DNA from: DAIDKA01 sp049792815
Lineage (GTDB): Bacteria > Pseudomonadota > Gammaproteobacteria > Steroidobacterales > Steroidobacteraceae
Length of the DNA: 57,068 nucleotides
Direction of reading: 5' to 3'
NCBI GenBank assembly: GCA_049792815.1
Contig: JBARBG010000171.1
Location: 1-57,068 of the forward strand
Below, in pieces: positions 16,496 through 24,366 of the stretch. The notes under the pieces are model-generated. The model worked only from the letters and a program-made list of their open reading frames with translations, was not told the DNA's origin and made no database searches. Made by a program: the position numbers and the translations under genes. How positions within the stretch are numbered: position 1 is the first letter of the stretch; every line of letters starts with the position of its first letter.

Positions 16496-17320
16496 ATGGA
16501 GGCAGTCAGCGCAGCAGAGGCACCTGCGGCCAGCGGGGTGGAAGTGACCGTGGATCGCTGGGTGCGCGGCAGTTCGCAACACACCACCGACCGCGTCGCC
16601 GAGGAAGTGCCCGTGGCGCTCTTGTACAACGGGGAGCCCCATGTAGTCATGCTGGCCACGCCCCATGATCTTGTGGATCTGGCGCGCGGCTTCTCGTTGA
16701 GCGAGGAGCTGGTCGAGCGGCCCGATGAGATCCGCGGCATCGAAGTGCATCACCTGCCCGAAGCGGCGGAGGTCCGTATTGCCATCGCCTGGGAGAAGTT
16801 CCCTGAGCTGCTGCGCCGGCGGCGCAATCTCACCGGCCGCACGGGCTGCGGCCTGTGCGGCTCGGAGACCCTGGAGCAGACCGTGCGCACCAAGTCCACG
16901 GTGGGCACCGGACCGATCGTCAGCATTGAGCAGTTGCATGCCGCCATCGCTGACCTGCCGGCCCGGCAATTGCTGAACGCGAAAACCGGTAGCGTGCACG
17001 CGGCCGCCTGGGTGGTGCCAGGCAGCGGCATCCAGTGCCTGCGCGAGGACGTGGGGCGGCACAACGCACTGGACAAGACTCTCGGTGCGTTGGTCCAGGC
17101 CGGCTCCGACCTGGAGGCGGGTTTCATGCTGGTGACCAGCCGCGCGAGCTACGAGATGGTGCAGAAGGCTGCAACCATGGGGGTGACCTTCATGGCAGCG
17201 CTGTCGGCGCCGACCTCCTTTGCCGTCGGCCATGCGCAACGTTGCGGCCTGACGCTCGTGGCCTTTGCGCGGCGCGAACAGCACGTGGTGTACGCCAACG
17301 GCCACCGCCTGGTCGAATAG
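16496..17320 (+). CDS. fdhD: Formate dehydrogenase accessory sulfurtransferase FdhD (canonical copy)
   Basis: A 274-residue FdhD protein. It passes sulfur from the cysteine desulfurase IscS to the bis-MGD molybdenum or tungsten cofactor so that formate dehydrogenase becomes active. The catalytic loop is intact, with Cys118 and Cys121 in GRTGCGLCGSE, matching the Cys pair of E. coli FdhD. The cofactor-binding part is also present, with CLREDVGRHNALDK and TSRASYEMVQK. The ATG at 16496 gives the normal family length. The open frame upstream to 16373 adds an unlikely leader. It is followed 45 bp later by the MetF-like gene. A second, divergent FdhD lies at 47.5 kb. Confidence 0.93.
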   Translation: MEAVSAAEAPAASGVEVTVDRWVRGSSQHTTDRVAEEVPVALLYNGEPHVVMLATPHDLVDLARGFSLSEELVERPDEIRGIEVHHLPEAAEVRIAIAWEKFPELLRRRRNLTGRTGCGLCGSETLEQTVRTKSTVGTGPIVSIEQLHAAIADLPARQLLNAKTGSVHAAAWVVPGSGIQCLREDVGRHNALDKTLGALVQAGSDLEAGFMLVTSRASYEMVQKAATMGVTFMAALSAPTSFAVGHAQRCGLTLVAFARREQHVVYANGHRLVE

Positions 17321-17365
17321 ACCGTGACTTCGAATCATTCATAAAGCGTAAAGGACCTCTCCGCC

Positions 17366-18283
17366 ATGACCGCCATTGACCTGGACCAGCTGAAAAAACG
17401 CGCCGTCGCCTTTGCGCGTAATACCTCGACCGAAATCTCGCCGCACGATGAGCCGAAGCTGGAGTCACTGGTGGGCGTGCTGCCCGCCGGCACCACGATC
17501 TACGTGGCGCACACCCCCAAGGCACAGATGTTCGACGTGGTGCGGGTGGCAGCCAAGGTGCAGTCCTTAGGGTTTCGCGCCTCGCCGCACTGCGTGGCGC
17601 GCCGCATTCCCAGCGAGGCCATGCTGCGCGAGGGTCTGAAGCAGGCGCGCGATGCCGGAATCGAGCAGGTGCTGCTGGTGGCCGGTGACCTCACCCCCCC
17701 GGCGGGGCCGTTTACCAGCACCCTGGAGCTGCTGGACACCGGCGCCATCACCGACGCGGGCATTACCCACGTCGGCGTGGCAGGCCATCCGGAAGGGCAC
17801 CCGGCGGTGGATACCGAGACGCTGTGGAAGGCGCTGGCCTACAAGCAGGCCTTCGCCCAGCGTACCGGCGTCAAGGTACATATCGCCACCCAGTTCAGCT
17901 TCAATCCCGGCGCCGTCGCTGAATGGGACCGCCAGCTGCAGGCCCATGGCATCACCCTGCCGGTGCACTTGGGAATCGCCGGCCCGACGCCGCTCGCCAA
18001 GCTGCTGAAGTTCGCCGCCATGTGCGGCATCGGCGCTTCGCTCGGGGCGCTGTGGAAGAACATGGGCAACATGACCAAGCTTGCGACCGGCATGGCCATG
18101 GCCCCGGATGAAATGCTGCTGGCGGTGCTGGCCAATGGCGCCGGCGCGGCGCCGAGCCGCCTGGTGCAGCCGCATTACTACGCCTTTGGCGGCGTGATGG
18201 AGACGGCGCAGTGGCTGCGTCATCTCATCGACGGGACCTTCACCATGGACCCGAGTGGCGAGAAGTTCACGGTGAACGCTTAG
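17366..18283 (+). CDS. Methylenetetrahydrofolate reductase-like protein
   Basis: A 305-residue protein resembling the MetF family (FAD TIM barrel). Patterns seen are TEISPHDEPK, QVLLVAGDL, GVAGHPEGHP, HIATQFSFN, HLGIAGPTPL and FYAFGGVMET-like text near the end. MetF interconverts 5,10-methylene-THF and 5-methyl-THF. Run in reverse it would oxidise the 5-methyl-THF made by the LigM-like enzyme, as MetF does for lignin aromatics in Sphingobium. The sequence is clearly divergent from E. coli MetF, so a dedicated catabolic reductase is plausible. AAGGA lies 9 bases before the ATG. The next gene starts directly after its TAG. Confidence 0.82.
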   Translation: MTAIDLDQLKKRAVAFARNTSTEISPHDEPKLESLVGVLPAGTTIYVAHTPKAQMFDVVRVAAKVQSLGFRASPHCVARRIPSEAMLREGLKQARDAGIEQVLLVAGDLTPPAGPFTSTLELLDTGAITDAGITHVGVAGHPEGHPAVDTETLWKALAYKQAFAQRTGVKVHIATQFSFNPGAVAEWDRQLQAHGITLPVHLGIAGPTPLAKLLKFAAMCGIGASLGALWKNMGNMTKLATGMAMAPDEMLLAVLANGAGAAPSRLVQPHYYAFGGVMETAQWLRHLIDGTFTMDPSGEKFTVNA

Positions 18284-19231
18284 ATGAGCACCGTGGGCAA
18301 GGCGTTGATCTGCGGCTCCATCGCCTTTGACAGCATCATGGTGTTCGACGGCCGGTTCAAGGAGCACATCCTGCCGGACAAGATCCATATGCTGAATGTC
18401 TCGTTTCTGGTGCCGCAGCTGCGGCGCGAGTTCGGCGGCTGCGCGGGCAACATTGCCTACAACCTGCGCCTGCTGGGGGATGCCGGCTATCCCATGGCCA
18501 CGGTGGGACGGGATTTCGCGCCCTACCAGAAATGGATGACGGACACCCAGGTGCCGCAGGACTACGTGCGCATCATCGACAGCGAGCACACCGCCCAGGC
18601 CTTCATCACCACCGACCAGGACGATAACCAGATCACGGCCTTCCACCCGGGCGCGATGCAGCTGTCGCATCTGAATGCCATTCCCGGGGATGCCGGGATC
18701 ACCTTGGGCATAGTCTCGCCGGATGGCCGAGATGGCATGGTGCAGCATTGCGCCGGATTTGCCGCCGCCGGCATCCCCTTCATTTTTGATCCGGGGCAGG
18801 GGCTGCCTATGTTCAATGGCGATGACCTGCGCGCCCTGATCGGCCAGGCTTCCTGGCTCACGGTCAACGACTACGAATGGGAGCTGGTCCAGCAGCGCAC
18901 CGGCTGGAAGGCCGGCGATGTGGTCAAGCACGTGAAGGCGCTGATCGTGACGCGTGGTGCGGAAGGCTCGACCATCCATACCCCGGAAGGGGAGATCGTC
19001 ATACCGGCTGCCAAGGCGCAGGCTGTCGTGGATCCGACCGGTTGCGGGGATGCCTACCGCGCGGGCCTCATCCATGGCCTGCTGCATGGCCACGGCTGGG
19101 CCGCCACCGGCCGGATTGCCTCGCTCCTGGGGGCACTGAAAGTGGCCACCCGCGGCACCCAGAACCACCGTTTCACCCGGAGCGAATTTGCGGCAAGCTA
19201 CCGGGCCGCCTTTGGCAGCAGCCTGCCCTGA
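18284..19231 (+). CDS. PfkB-family kinase, probably adenosine kinase
   Basis: A 315-residue ribokinase/PfkB-family sugar kinase. Visible are the N-terminal LICGSIAFDS, the substrate-binding EFGGCAGNIAYNLRLLG, FITTDQDDNQI, LIVTRGAEGS and the catalytic Asp in DPTGCGDAYRAG. Lying directly upstream of metK and ahcY, it is best read as an adenosine kinase that removes the adenosine released by AhcY and so pulls SAH hydrolysis forward. Another nucleoside or sugar as substrate cannot be excluded. Its ATG follows the MetF-like stop codon with no gap, indicating translational coupling. A 7-bp hairpin spans its own stop codon. Confidence 0.83.
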   Translation: MSTVGKALICGSIAFDSIMVFDGRFKEHILPDKIHMLNVSFLVPQLRREFGGCAGNIAYNLRLLGDAGYPMATVGRDFAPYQKWMTDTQVPQDYVRIIDSEHTAQAFITTDQDDNQITAFHPGAMQLSHLNAIPGDAGITLGIVSPDGRDGMVQHCAGFAAAGIPFIFDPGQGLPMFNGDDLRALIGQASWLTVNDYEWELVQQRTGWKAGDVVKHVKALIVTRGAEGSTIHTPEGEIVIPAAKAQAVVDPTGCGDAYRAGLIHGLLHGHGWAATGRIASLLGALKVATRGTQNHRFTRSEFAASYRAAFGSSLP

Positions 19232-19238
19232 GGCAGGC
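19221..19238 (+). other. Hairpin spanning the kinase stop codon
   Basis: GCCTGCC, loop CTGA and GGCAGGC form a perfect 7-bp stem that includes the TGA stop. No T-run follows, so it is a weak terminator or an mRNA-stability element at best. Confidence 0.35.
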
Positions 19239-19295
19239 CGGGGCTGTATCATGGGTCTTTACCATCTTTACCTAAACAGGACTTGAAGCGCATTC

Positions 19296-20471
19296 ATGGC
19301 CAATAACTACGTGTTCACTTCGGAGTCCGTGTCGGAAGGTCATCCTGACAAGATTGCCGACCAGATCAGCGATGCGGTGCTGGATGCCATCCTGGCGCAG
19401 GACAAGCGCGGCCGCGTGGCCTGTGAAACCATGATCAAGACCGGCGTGGTGATCGTGGCGGGGGAGGTCACGACTTCCGCCTGGGTGGATGTCGAAGCGC
19501 TGGTGCGCAAGACGGTGCTGGACATCGGCTACAACTCCTCGGAGATGGGCTTTGACGGCGCCAGCTGCGGCGTGCTGAACGTCATCGGCAAGCAGTCACC
19601 GGACATCGCGCAGGGCGTGGATCGCAAGGACGAGCGCAAGCAGGGCGCCGGGGACCAGGGCCTGATGTTTGGCTATGCCACCAACGAGACCGATGTGCTG
19701 ATGCCGGCCGCCATCACCCTGGCGCATCGCCTGGTGAAGCGCCAGGCCGAGGTGCGCAAGAAGGGCAAGCTGCCCTGGTTGCGTCCGGATGCCAAGAGCC
19801 AGGTCACCCTGCGTTACGAGAATGACGTGCCGGTGGGACTGGAGGCCGTGGTGCTCTCCACCCAGCACAGCGATGACATCTCCACCAAGGCGCTGCGCGA
19901 GGCGGTGATGGAGGAGATCCTGATTCCCGTGCTGCCGAAGAAGTGGATCGACAGCCGCACCAAGTACCACATCAACCCGACCGGGCGTTTTGTGGTGGGC
20001 GGTCCGGTCGGCGACTGCGGCCTCACCGGTCGCAAGATCATCGTTGACACCTATGGCGGCTTCGCCCGTCATGGCGGGGGCGCGTTCTCCGGCAAGGATC
20101 CCTCGAAGGTCGATCGTTCGGCAGCCTACGCGGCCCGCTACGTGGCGAAGAACATCGTCGCCGCGGGGCTCGCCGACCGTTGCGAAGTGCAGGTCTCCTA
20201 CGCCATTGGCGTGGCCGAACCCACCTCCATCATGATCGAGACCTTCGGCACCGGTAAGCTGTCGCGCGAGAAGCTCACACAGCTGGTGCGCAAGCACTTT
20301 GACCTCACGCCCTATGGGCTGCGCGAGATGCTCGACCTGATCCGCCCCATCTACCAGATGACGGCGTCCTACGGGCATTTCGGGCGTACCGAGAAGGAGT
20401 TCACCTGGGAGCGCACCGACAAGGCGCAGATCCTGGCGGCCGAACTGAAGGGTAACGCCCGGGCGGCCTAG
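19296..20471 (+). CDS. metK: S-adenosylmethionine synthetase
   Basis: A 391-residue methionine adenosyltransferase, making SAM from methionine and ATP. Family signatures are intact: SEGHPDKIADQ at the start, GAGDQGLMFGYA, the P-loop-like GGGAFSGKDPSKVDRSAAY, and KEFTWE near the end. Length is normal. It lies between the PfkB kinase and ahcY, giving a compact SAM-cycle gene set. No SAM riboswitch could be recognised in the 64-bp upstream gap. A GC-rich hairpin follows the stop codon. Confidence 0.97.
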   Translation: MANNYVFTSESVSEGHPDKIADQISDAVLDAILAQDKRGRVACETMIKTGVVIVAGEVTTSAWVDVEALVRKTVLDIGYNSSEMGFDGASCGVLNVIGKQSPDIAQGVDRKDERKQGAGDQGLMFGYATNETDVLMPAAITLAHRLVKRQAEVRKKGKLPWLRPDAKSQVTLRYENDVPVGLEAVVLSTQHSDDISTKALREAVMEEILIPVLPKKWIDSRTKYHINPTGRFVVGGPVGDCGLTGRKIIVDTYGGFARHGGGAFSGKDPSKVDRSAAYAARYVAKNIVAAGLADRCEVQVSYAIGVAEPTSIMIETFGTGKLSREKLTQLVRKHFDLTPYGLREMLDLIRPIYQMTASYGHFGRTEKEFTWERTDKAQILAAELKGNARAA

Positions 20472-20482
20472 CTGCAGAATTC

Positions 20483-20503
20483 TGCCGCGCATCATGCGCG
20501 GCA
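20483..20503 (+). terminator. Hairpin after metK (terminator-like, no T-run)
   Basis: TGCCGCGCAT and ATGCGCGGCA form a perfect inverted repeat with a one-base centre, so about 9 bp would pair around a small loop. It lies between metK and the SAH riboswitch. The lack of a T-run makes intrinsic termination uncertain. Confidence 0.45.
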
Positions 20504-20505
20504 GC

Positions 20506-20607
20506 GTCCGGCGCCTGAGGAGCGCTGCGACAGGCATCCGCAGTCACGAGGCTGCGGCCGCGCCTGCCAGGCTCAGGAGGCCGGACGTCAAATGTACACG
20601 GCGCTCG
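20506..20607 (+). promoter_or_regulatory. S-adenosylhomocysteine (SAH) riboswitch
   Basis: The leader of ahcY folds as the SAH riboswitch. P1 is GTCCGG (20506-20511) with CCGGAC (20581-20586), extended by CCTGAG (20514-20519) with CTCAGG (20572-20577). The conserved GAGCGC (20520-20525) can pair with GCGCTC (20601-20606) as the long-range pseudoknot. The inner stem CAGGC/GCCTG (20531-20535 with 20562-20566) encloses CCGCAG/CTGCGG (20538-20543 with 20552-20557). The conserved GAGGAGCGCTGC and CCAGGCTC segments are present. The class raises ahcY expression when SAH accumulates. The pseudoknot ends 11 bases before the Shine-Dalgarno GGAG, so control of translation start is plausible. Confidence 0.92.
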
Positions 20608-20629
20608 TTCTTCAACTGGAGCATTGAAC

Positions 20630-22051
20630 ATGAACGCCACACTCAAGCCCGCTGCGGGCTCTGCAGAATTCAAAGTTGCCGATATGACCCAGGCCGGCTG
20701 GGGCCGGCGCGAGATTGCCATTGCCGAAGTGGAGATGCCGGCGCTGATGGCCATCCGCCGGGAGTACGCCGGTAGCCAGCCGCTCAAGGGCGCACGGATC
20801 GCCGGCTCGCTGCACATGACCATCCAAACGGCGGTGCTGATCGAGACCTTGAAGGCCCTGGGCGCCGAGGTGCGCTGGGCCTCGTGCAATATCTTTTCCA
20901 CTCAGGATCATGCCGCTGCGGCCATCGCCGCCACGGGCACTCCGGTGTTTGCCCACAAGGGCGAGACGCTGGAGCAGTACTGGGACTATACCCACCGCAT
21001 TTTTGAGTTCGCCGACGGCTTGGGACCCAACATGATCCTGGATGACGGCGGGGATGCCACACTGCTCATGCACCTGGGCGTGCGCGCCGAGAAGGACGCC
21101 TCCGTGATCGCCAATCCGAGCGGCGAGGAGGCGGCTTTCCTGTTCGCGGCCATGAAACGCAAGCTGGCCAGTTCCCCGGGCTGGTACTCGCGCATGTCCA
21201 AGGAGATCCGCGGCGTCACCGAGGAGACCACCACCGGCGTGCATCGCCTGTACCAGATGCACAAGGAAGGCCGCCTGTTGTTCCCGGCCATCAACGTCAA
21301 CGACTCGGTGACCAAGAGCAAGTTCGACAACCTCTATGGCTGCCGCGAGTCGCTGGTGGATGGCATCAAGCGCGCCACCGATGTGATGGTGGCCGGCAAG
21401 ATTGCCGTCGTGGCCGGTTACGGTGATGTGGGCAAGGGTTCGGCCCAGGCGCTGCGGGCGCTATCGGCCCAGGTGTGGGTGACCGAGATCGATCCGATCT
21501 GCGCGCTGCAGGCGGCGATGGAAGGCTACCGGGTGGTGACCATGGACTACGCCTGCGACAAGGCGGACATCTTCGTCACCTGCACGGGAAACTTCCATGT
21601 GATCACCGGCGCGCACATGGAACGCATGAAGAACAACGCCATCGTCTGCAACATCGGTCACTTCGATAATGAGATCGACGTTGCTGCGCTGGAGCAGCAC
21701 AAGTGGGAGGAGATCAAGCCCCAGGTGGATCATGTGATCTACCCGGACGGCAAGCGCATCATCCTGCTGGCCAAGGGGCGCCTGGTGAATCTGGGCTGCG
21801 GCACGGGGCATCCGTCCTACGTGATGAGTTCCTCGTTTGCCAACCAGACCATCGCCCAGATCGAGCTTTACTCCAACACATCCAAGTACCCGGTGGGGGT
21901 CTACACCCTGCCCAAGCACCTGGACGAGAAGGTGGCGCGGCTGCAGCTGACCACCCTCAATGCCCAGCTGACCGACCTGACCGCCGAGCAGGCGGCCTAT
22001 ATCGGCGTTTCTGTCAAGGGTCCCTATAAGGCGGATCACTACCGCTACTGA
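20630..22051 (+). CDS. ahcY: S-adenosylhomocysteine hydrolase
   Basis: A 473-residue adenosylhomocysteinase, converting SAH to homocysteine and adenosine in the cytoplasm. The NAD-binding segment VVAGYGDVGKGSAQALRALSA is intact (read as two parts), as are NIFSTQDHAAAA, ILDDGGDAT, HFDNEID and the C-terminal GPYKADHYRY. Length matches the bacterial form with the roughly 40-residue insertion. GGAG lies 8 bases before the ATG at 20630, which is preferred over the TTG two codons upstream. The gene is preceded by an SAH riboswitch. High SAH turnover would be expected if aromatic methyl groups enter the SAM cycle. Confidence 0.97.
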   Translation: MNATLKPAAGSAEFKVADMTQAGWGRREIAIAEVEMPALMAIRREYAGSQPLKGARIAGSLHMTIQTAVLIETLKALGAEVRWASCNIFSTQDHAAAAIAATGTPVFAHKGETLEQYWDYTHRIFEFADGLGPNMILDDGGDATLLMHLGVRAEKDASVIANPSGEEAAFLFAAMKRKLASSPGWYSRMSKEIRGVTEETTTGVHRLYQMHKEGRLLFPAINVNDSVTKSKFDNLYGCRESLVDGIKRATDVMVAGKIAVVAGYGDVGKGSAQALRALSAQVWVTEIDPICALQAAMEGYRVVTMDYACDKADIFVTCTGNFHVITGAHMERMKNNAIVCNIGHFDNEIDVAALEQHKWEEIKPQVDHVIYPDGKRIILLAKGRLVNLGCGTGHPSYVMSSSFANQTIAQIELYSNTSKYPVGVYTLPKHLDEKVARLQLTTLNAQLTDLTAEQAAYIGVSVKGPYKADHYRY

Positions 22052-22069
22052 GACCATAAGCCCCATAAT

Positions 22070-22095
22070 CCCCCCCGAGAACCGTCTCGGGGGGG
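22070..22095 (+). promoter_or_regulatory. 11-bp hairpin that covers the cstA ribosome-binding site
   Basis: Seven C plus GAGA (22070-22080), loop ACCG, then TCTC plus seven G (22085-22095) form a perfect very stable stem. The G-run ends 5 bases before the cstA ATG and is also the only Shine-Dalgarno-like sequence. It may block translation of cstA or end the ahcY transcript, although no T-run follows. Confidence 0.6.
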
Positions 22096-22100
22096 ACATC

Positions 22101-24158
22101 ATGCTCAAACGCATTGTCGGCGTCATTCTGGCGATCATCGGGGCCTACGCCGTCGGCGGCATCGCGCTGCACCGTAACGAACCCATCAACGCGTTGTGGC
22201 TGGTCACCGCCGGCGTGTGTGTGTATGTCATCGGTTACCGCTTCTACGCAGCCTGGATCGCCGCCCGCGTTCTGAGCGTGGACCCCACGCGGGCAACCCC
22301 GGCCGAGCGCCTCAATGACGGCCGGGATTTCGTGCCGACCCATCGCTGGATCGTCTTCGGACATCACTTTGCGGCCATCGCGGGTCCGGGTCCGCTGGTC
22401 GGACCGACCCTCGCCGCGCAGTTCGGCTATCTCCCGGGGACGCTGTGGATACTGTTCGGGTCGGTGCTCGGCGGGTGTGTCCAGGACATGACCATCCTGT
22501 TCATGTCCACGCGCCGCGACGGACGCAGCCTCGGGCAGATGGCGCGCGATGAGCTCGGACCTTTTGGCGGCTTCGCGGCGCTCGGCGGCACGCTCATGAT
22601 CATGATCATCCTGATCGCGGTGCTGGCGCTGGTGGTCGTGAATGCGATGAAGGGCAGCCCCTGGGCGACCTTCTCGGTGTTCGCCACCATTCCGATTGCC
22701 GTCGCCATCGGCCTGTATGTGCGCGGACTGCGGCCGGGCCGCGTGCTGGAGGCCTCCATCATCGGCATGATACTGCTGCTGCTCGGCGTCGCGGGCGGCG
22801 GCTGGATCGATCAGAGCCCGGGACTGCGCGGTCTGTTCGATTACACCGGCCCGCAGCTGGCCGCGTTCGTGATCGGGTACGGCTGGCTCGCGGCCATCAT
22901 TCCCGTGTGGCTGCTGCTCGCGCCGCGCGGCTATCTGTCGACCTTCCTGAAGCTCGGCGTGATTGCGCTGCTCGCCGTGTCGATCGTCATCATCCATCCG
23001 GAGCTGAAGATGCCGGCGCTCACGCGCTTCATCTCGGGGAACGGACCGATCTTTGCCGGCAAGATCTTTCCCTTCGTCTTCATCACCATCGCCTGCGGAG
23101 CGGTGTCGGGCTTTCATGCGCTGGTCTCCAGTGGCACGACGCCGAAGCTCATCGGCAGCGAGGCCGACGTGCGCCTGGTTGGCTACGGCAGCATGGCGCT
23201 CGAGTCCTTTGTCGCGATCATGGCGGTGATCGCGGCGACGCTGCTCGATCCGGGTGTGTACTTTGCCATCAACACCGGCGCCGGCGTGGTCGGCGCGGAT
23301 GCGCACACCGCGGTTGCGACCATTTCGGGCTGGGGCTTCCCCGTGACGGTTGACCAGATGCAGCAACTCGCCCACCGGATGGGCGAGCGCACGCTGTTCG
23401 CCCGCACCGGCGGCGCGCCGTCACTCGCGGTCGGCATGGCGAGCATCTTCAGCTCAACCTTCGGCAACACCCTGCTTGCGGCTTGGTACCACTTTGCGCT
23501 GATGTTCGAGGCGGTCTTCATCCTCACGACCATCGATGCGGGGACACGGGTCGGCCGCTTCATGCTGCAGGACTTCCTCGGGCACTTCTGGAAGCCGCTC
23601 GGGCGCACCTCCTGGTATCCCTCGGTGCTGCTGACGAGCGCACTGATCGTGGCGGGCTGGGGCTACTTCCTCTACGTCGGGGTCATCGACCCCAATGGCG
23701 GCATCAACATCCTGTGGCCGCTGTTCGGCATCGCCAATCAGATGCTGGCGGCGATCGCGCTCAGCGTCGCCACCGGGATTCTCATCAAGAGCGGCAAGCT
23801 CAAGTACTCATGGGTGACCGGCGGTCCGCTCGCGTGGCTTGCGATCGTGACGACGGTCGCGGCGTGGCAGAAGATCACCAGCCCGGATCCGACTCTGGGC
23901 TTCTTCGCCGGGGCGGCGGATCTCGCCGGCAAGCTCGCAAGCGGCGTGCTCCCCGCGGCGCGCGCCGCCGTTGCTCCGAAGCTCATCTTCAATCAGCAGC
24001 TCGACGGCTGGCTCACGATACTGTTCACCGTGATCGTCTGGCTGGTGATCGCCGACATGCTGCGTGTGTCGATTCGCGCGGCGCGCGGGCTGCCGACACT
24101 GGCGAGTTCCGAGGCCCCGCACGTGGCACGCATGTCGGCGGTGGGCGGCGGGTCATGA
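22101..24158 (+). CDS. cstA: Carbon starvation protein CstA-type transporter
   Basis: A 685-residue, highly hydrophobic inner-membrane protein with many predicted membrane helices, of the CstA/BtsT family (peptide or pyruvate transporters induced by carbon limitation). Visible are the N-terminal YRFYAAWIA region, HHFAAIAGPGPLVGPTLAAQFG, GCVQDMTILFMSTRRDGRSLGQ (in parts), CGAVSGFHALVSSGTTPKL and LWPLFGIANQML. These contain the family hallmarks. The start codon is preceded by a hairpin that masks the G-rich ribosome-binding site. It overlaps the small ybdD-type gene by four bases (ATGA), the usual partner arrangement. The transported substrate here is not known. Confidence 0.93.
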   Translation: MLKRIVGVILAIIGAYAVGGIALHRNEPINALWLVTAGVCVYVIGYRFYAAWIAARVLSVDPTRATPAERLNDGRDFVPTHRWIVFGHHFAAIAGPGPLVGPTLAAQFGYLPGTLWILFGSVLGGCVQDMTILFMSTRRDGRSLGQMARDELGPFGGFAALGGTLMIMIILIAVLALVVVNAMKGSPWATFSVFATIPIAVAIGLYVRGLRPGRVLEASIIGMILLLLGVAGGGWIDQSPGLRGLFDYTGPQLAAFVIGYGWLAAIIPVWLLLAPRGYLSTFLKLGVIALLAVSIVIIHPELKMPALTRFISGNGPIFAGKIFPFVFITIACGAVSGFHALVSSGTTPKLIGSEADVRLVGYGSMALESFVAIMAVIAATLLDPGVYFAINTGAGVVGADAHTAVATISGWGFPVTVDQMQQLAHRMGERTLFARTGGAPSLAVGMASIFSSTFGNTLLAAWYHFALMFEAVFILTTIDAGTRVGRFMLQDFLGHFWKPLGRTSWYPSVLLTSALIVAGWGYFLYVGVIDPNGGINILWPLFGIANQMLAAIALSVATGILIKSGKLKYSWVTGGPLAWLAIVTTVAAWQKITSPDPTLGFFAGAADLAGKLASGVLPAARAAVAPKLIFNQQLDGWLTILFTVIVWLVIADMLRVSIRAARGLPTLASSEAPHVARMSAVGGGS

Positions 24159-24349
24159 GGACTGCCCCGATCGTGACCGCCTGGCGAACCTGCTGGCGCG
24201 CCCTGCGCACACTGTCCGGCGATGATGCCTATGAGCGCTACCGGATGCATCTCCTGGCGGCCCATCCGGAACTGCCACCGTTGTCACGGAAGGCGTTTTA
24301 CGTTGACGAGCAGCAGCGCAAGTGGGGTAGTATTAACCGCTGCTGTTAG
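24155..24349 (+). CDS. YbdD/YjiX-family small protein
   Basis: A 64-residue protein of the YbdD/YjiX (DUF466) family that accompanies CstA- and BtsT-type transporters. The signature LSGDDAYERYRMH and PLSRKAFYVDEQQRKWG match the family. It overlaps the cstA stop by ATGA, indicating translational coupling. In E. coli the homologues support transporter function. It ends in Cys-Cys, a slightly unusual tail. Confidence 0.88.
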   Translation: MRTAPIVTAWRTCWRALRTLSGDDAYERYRMHLLAAHPELPPLSRKAFYVDEQQRKWGSINRCC

Positions 24350-24366
24350 TGCGGAAGACAAGGCTC

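Noticed and set aside
17567..19252. 561-residue antisense open frame opposite the MetF-like and kinase genes
   Set aside because: Both plus-strand genes show conserved catalytic motifs; the antisense product resembles nothing.
19232..19295. SAM riboswitch before metK
   Set aside because: The 64-bp gap is too short and shows none of the known SAM riboswitch cores.
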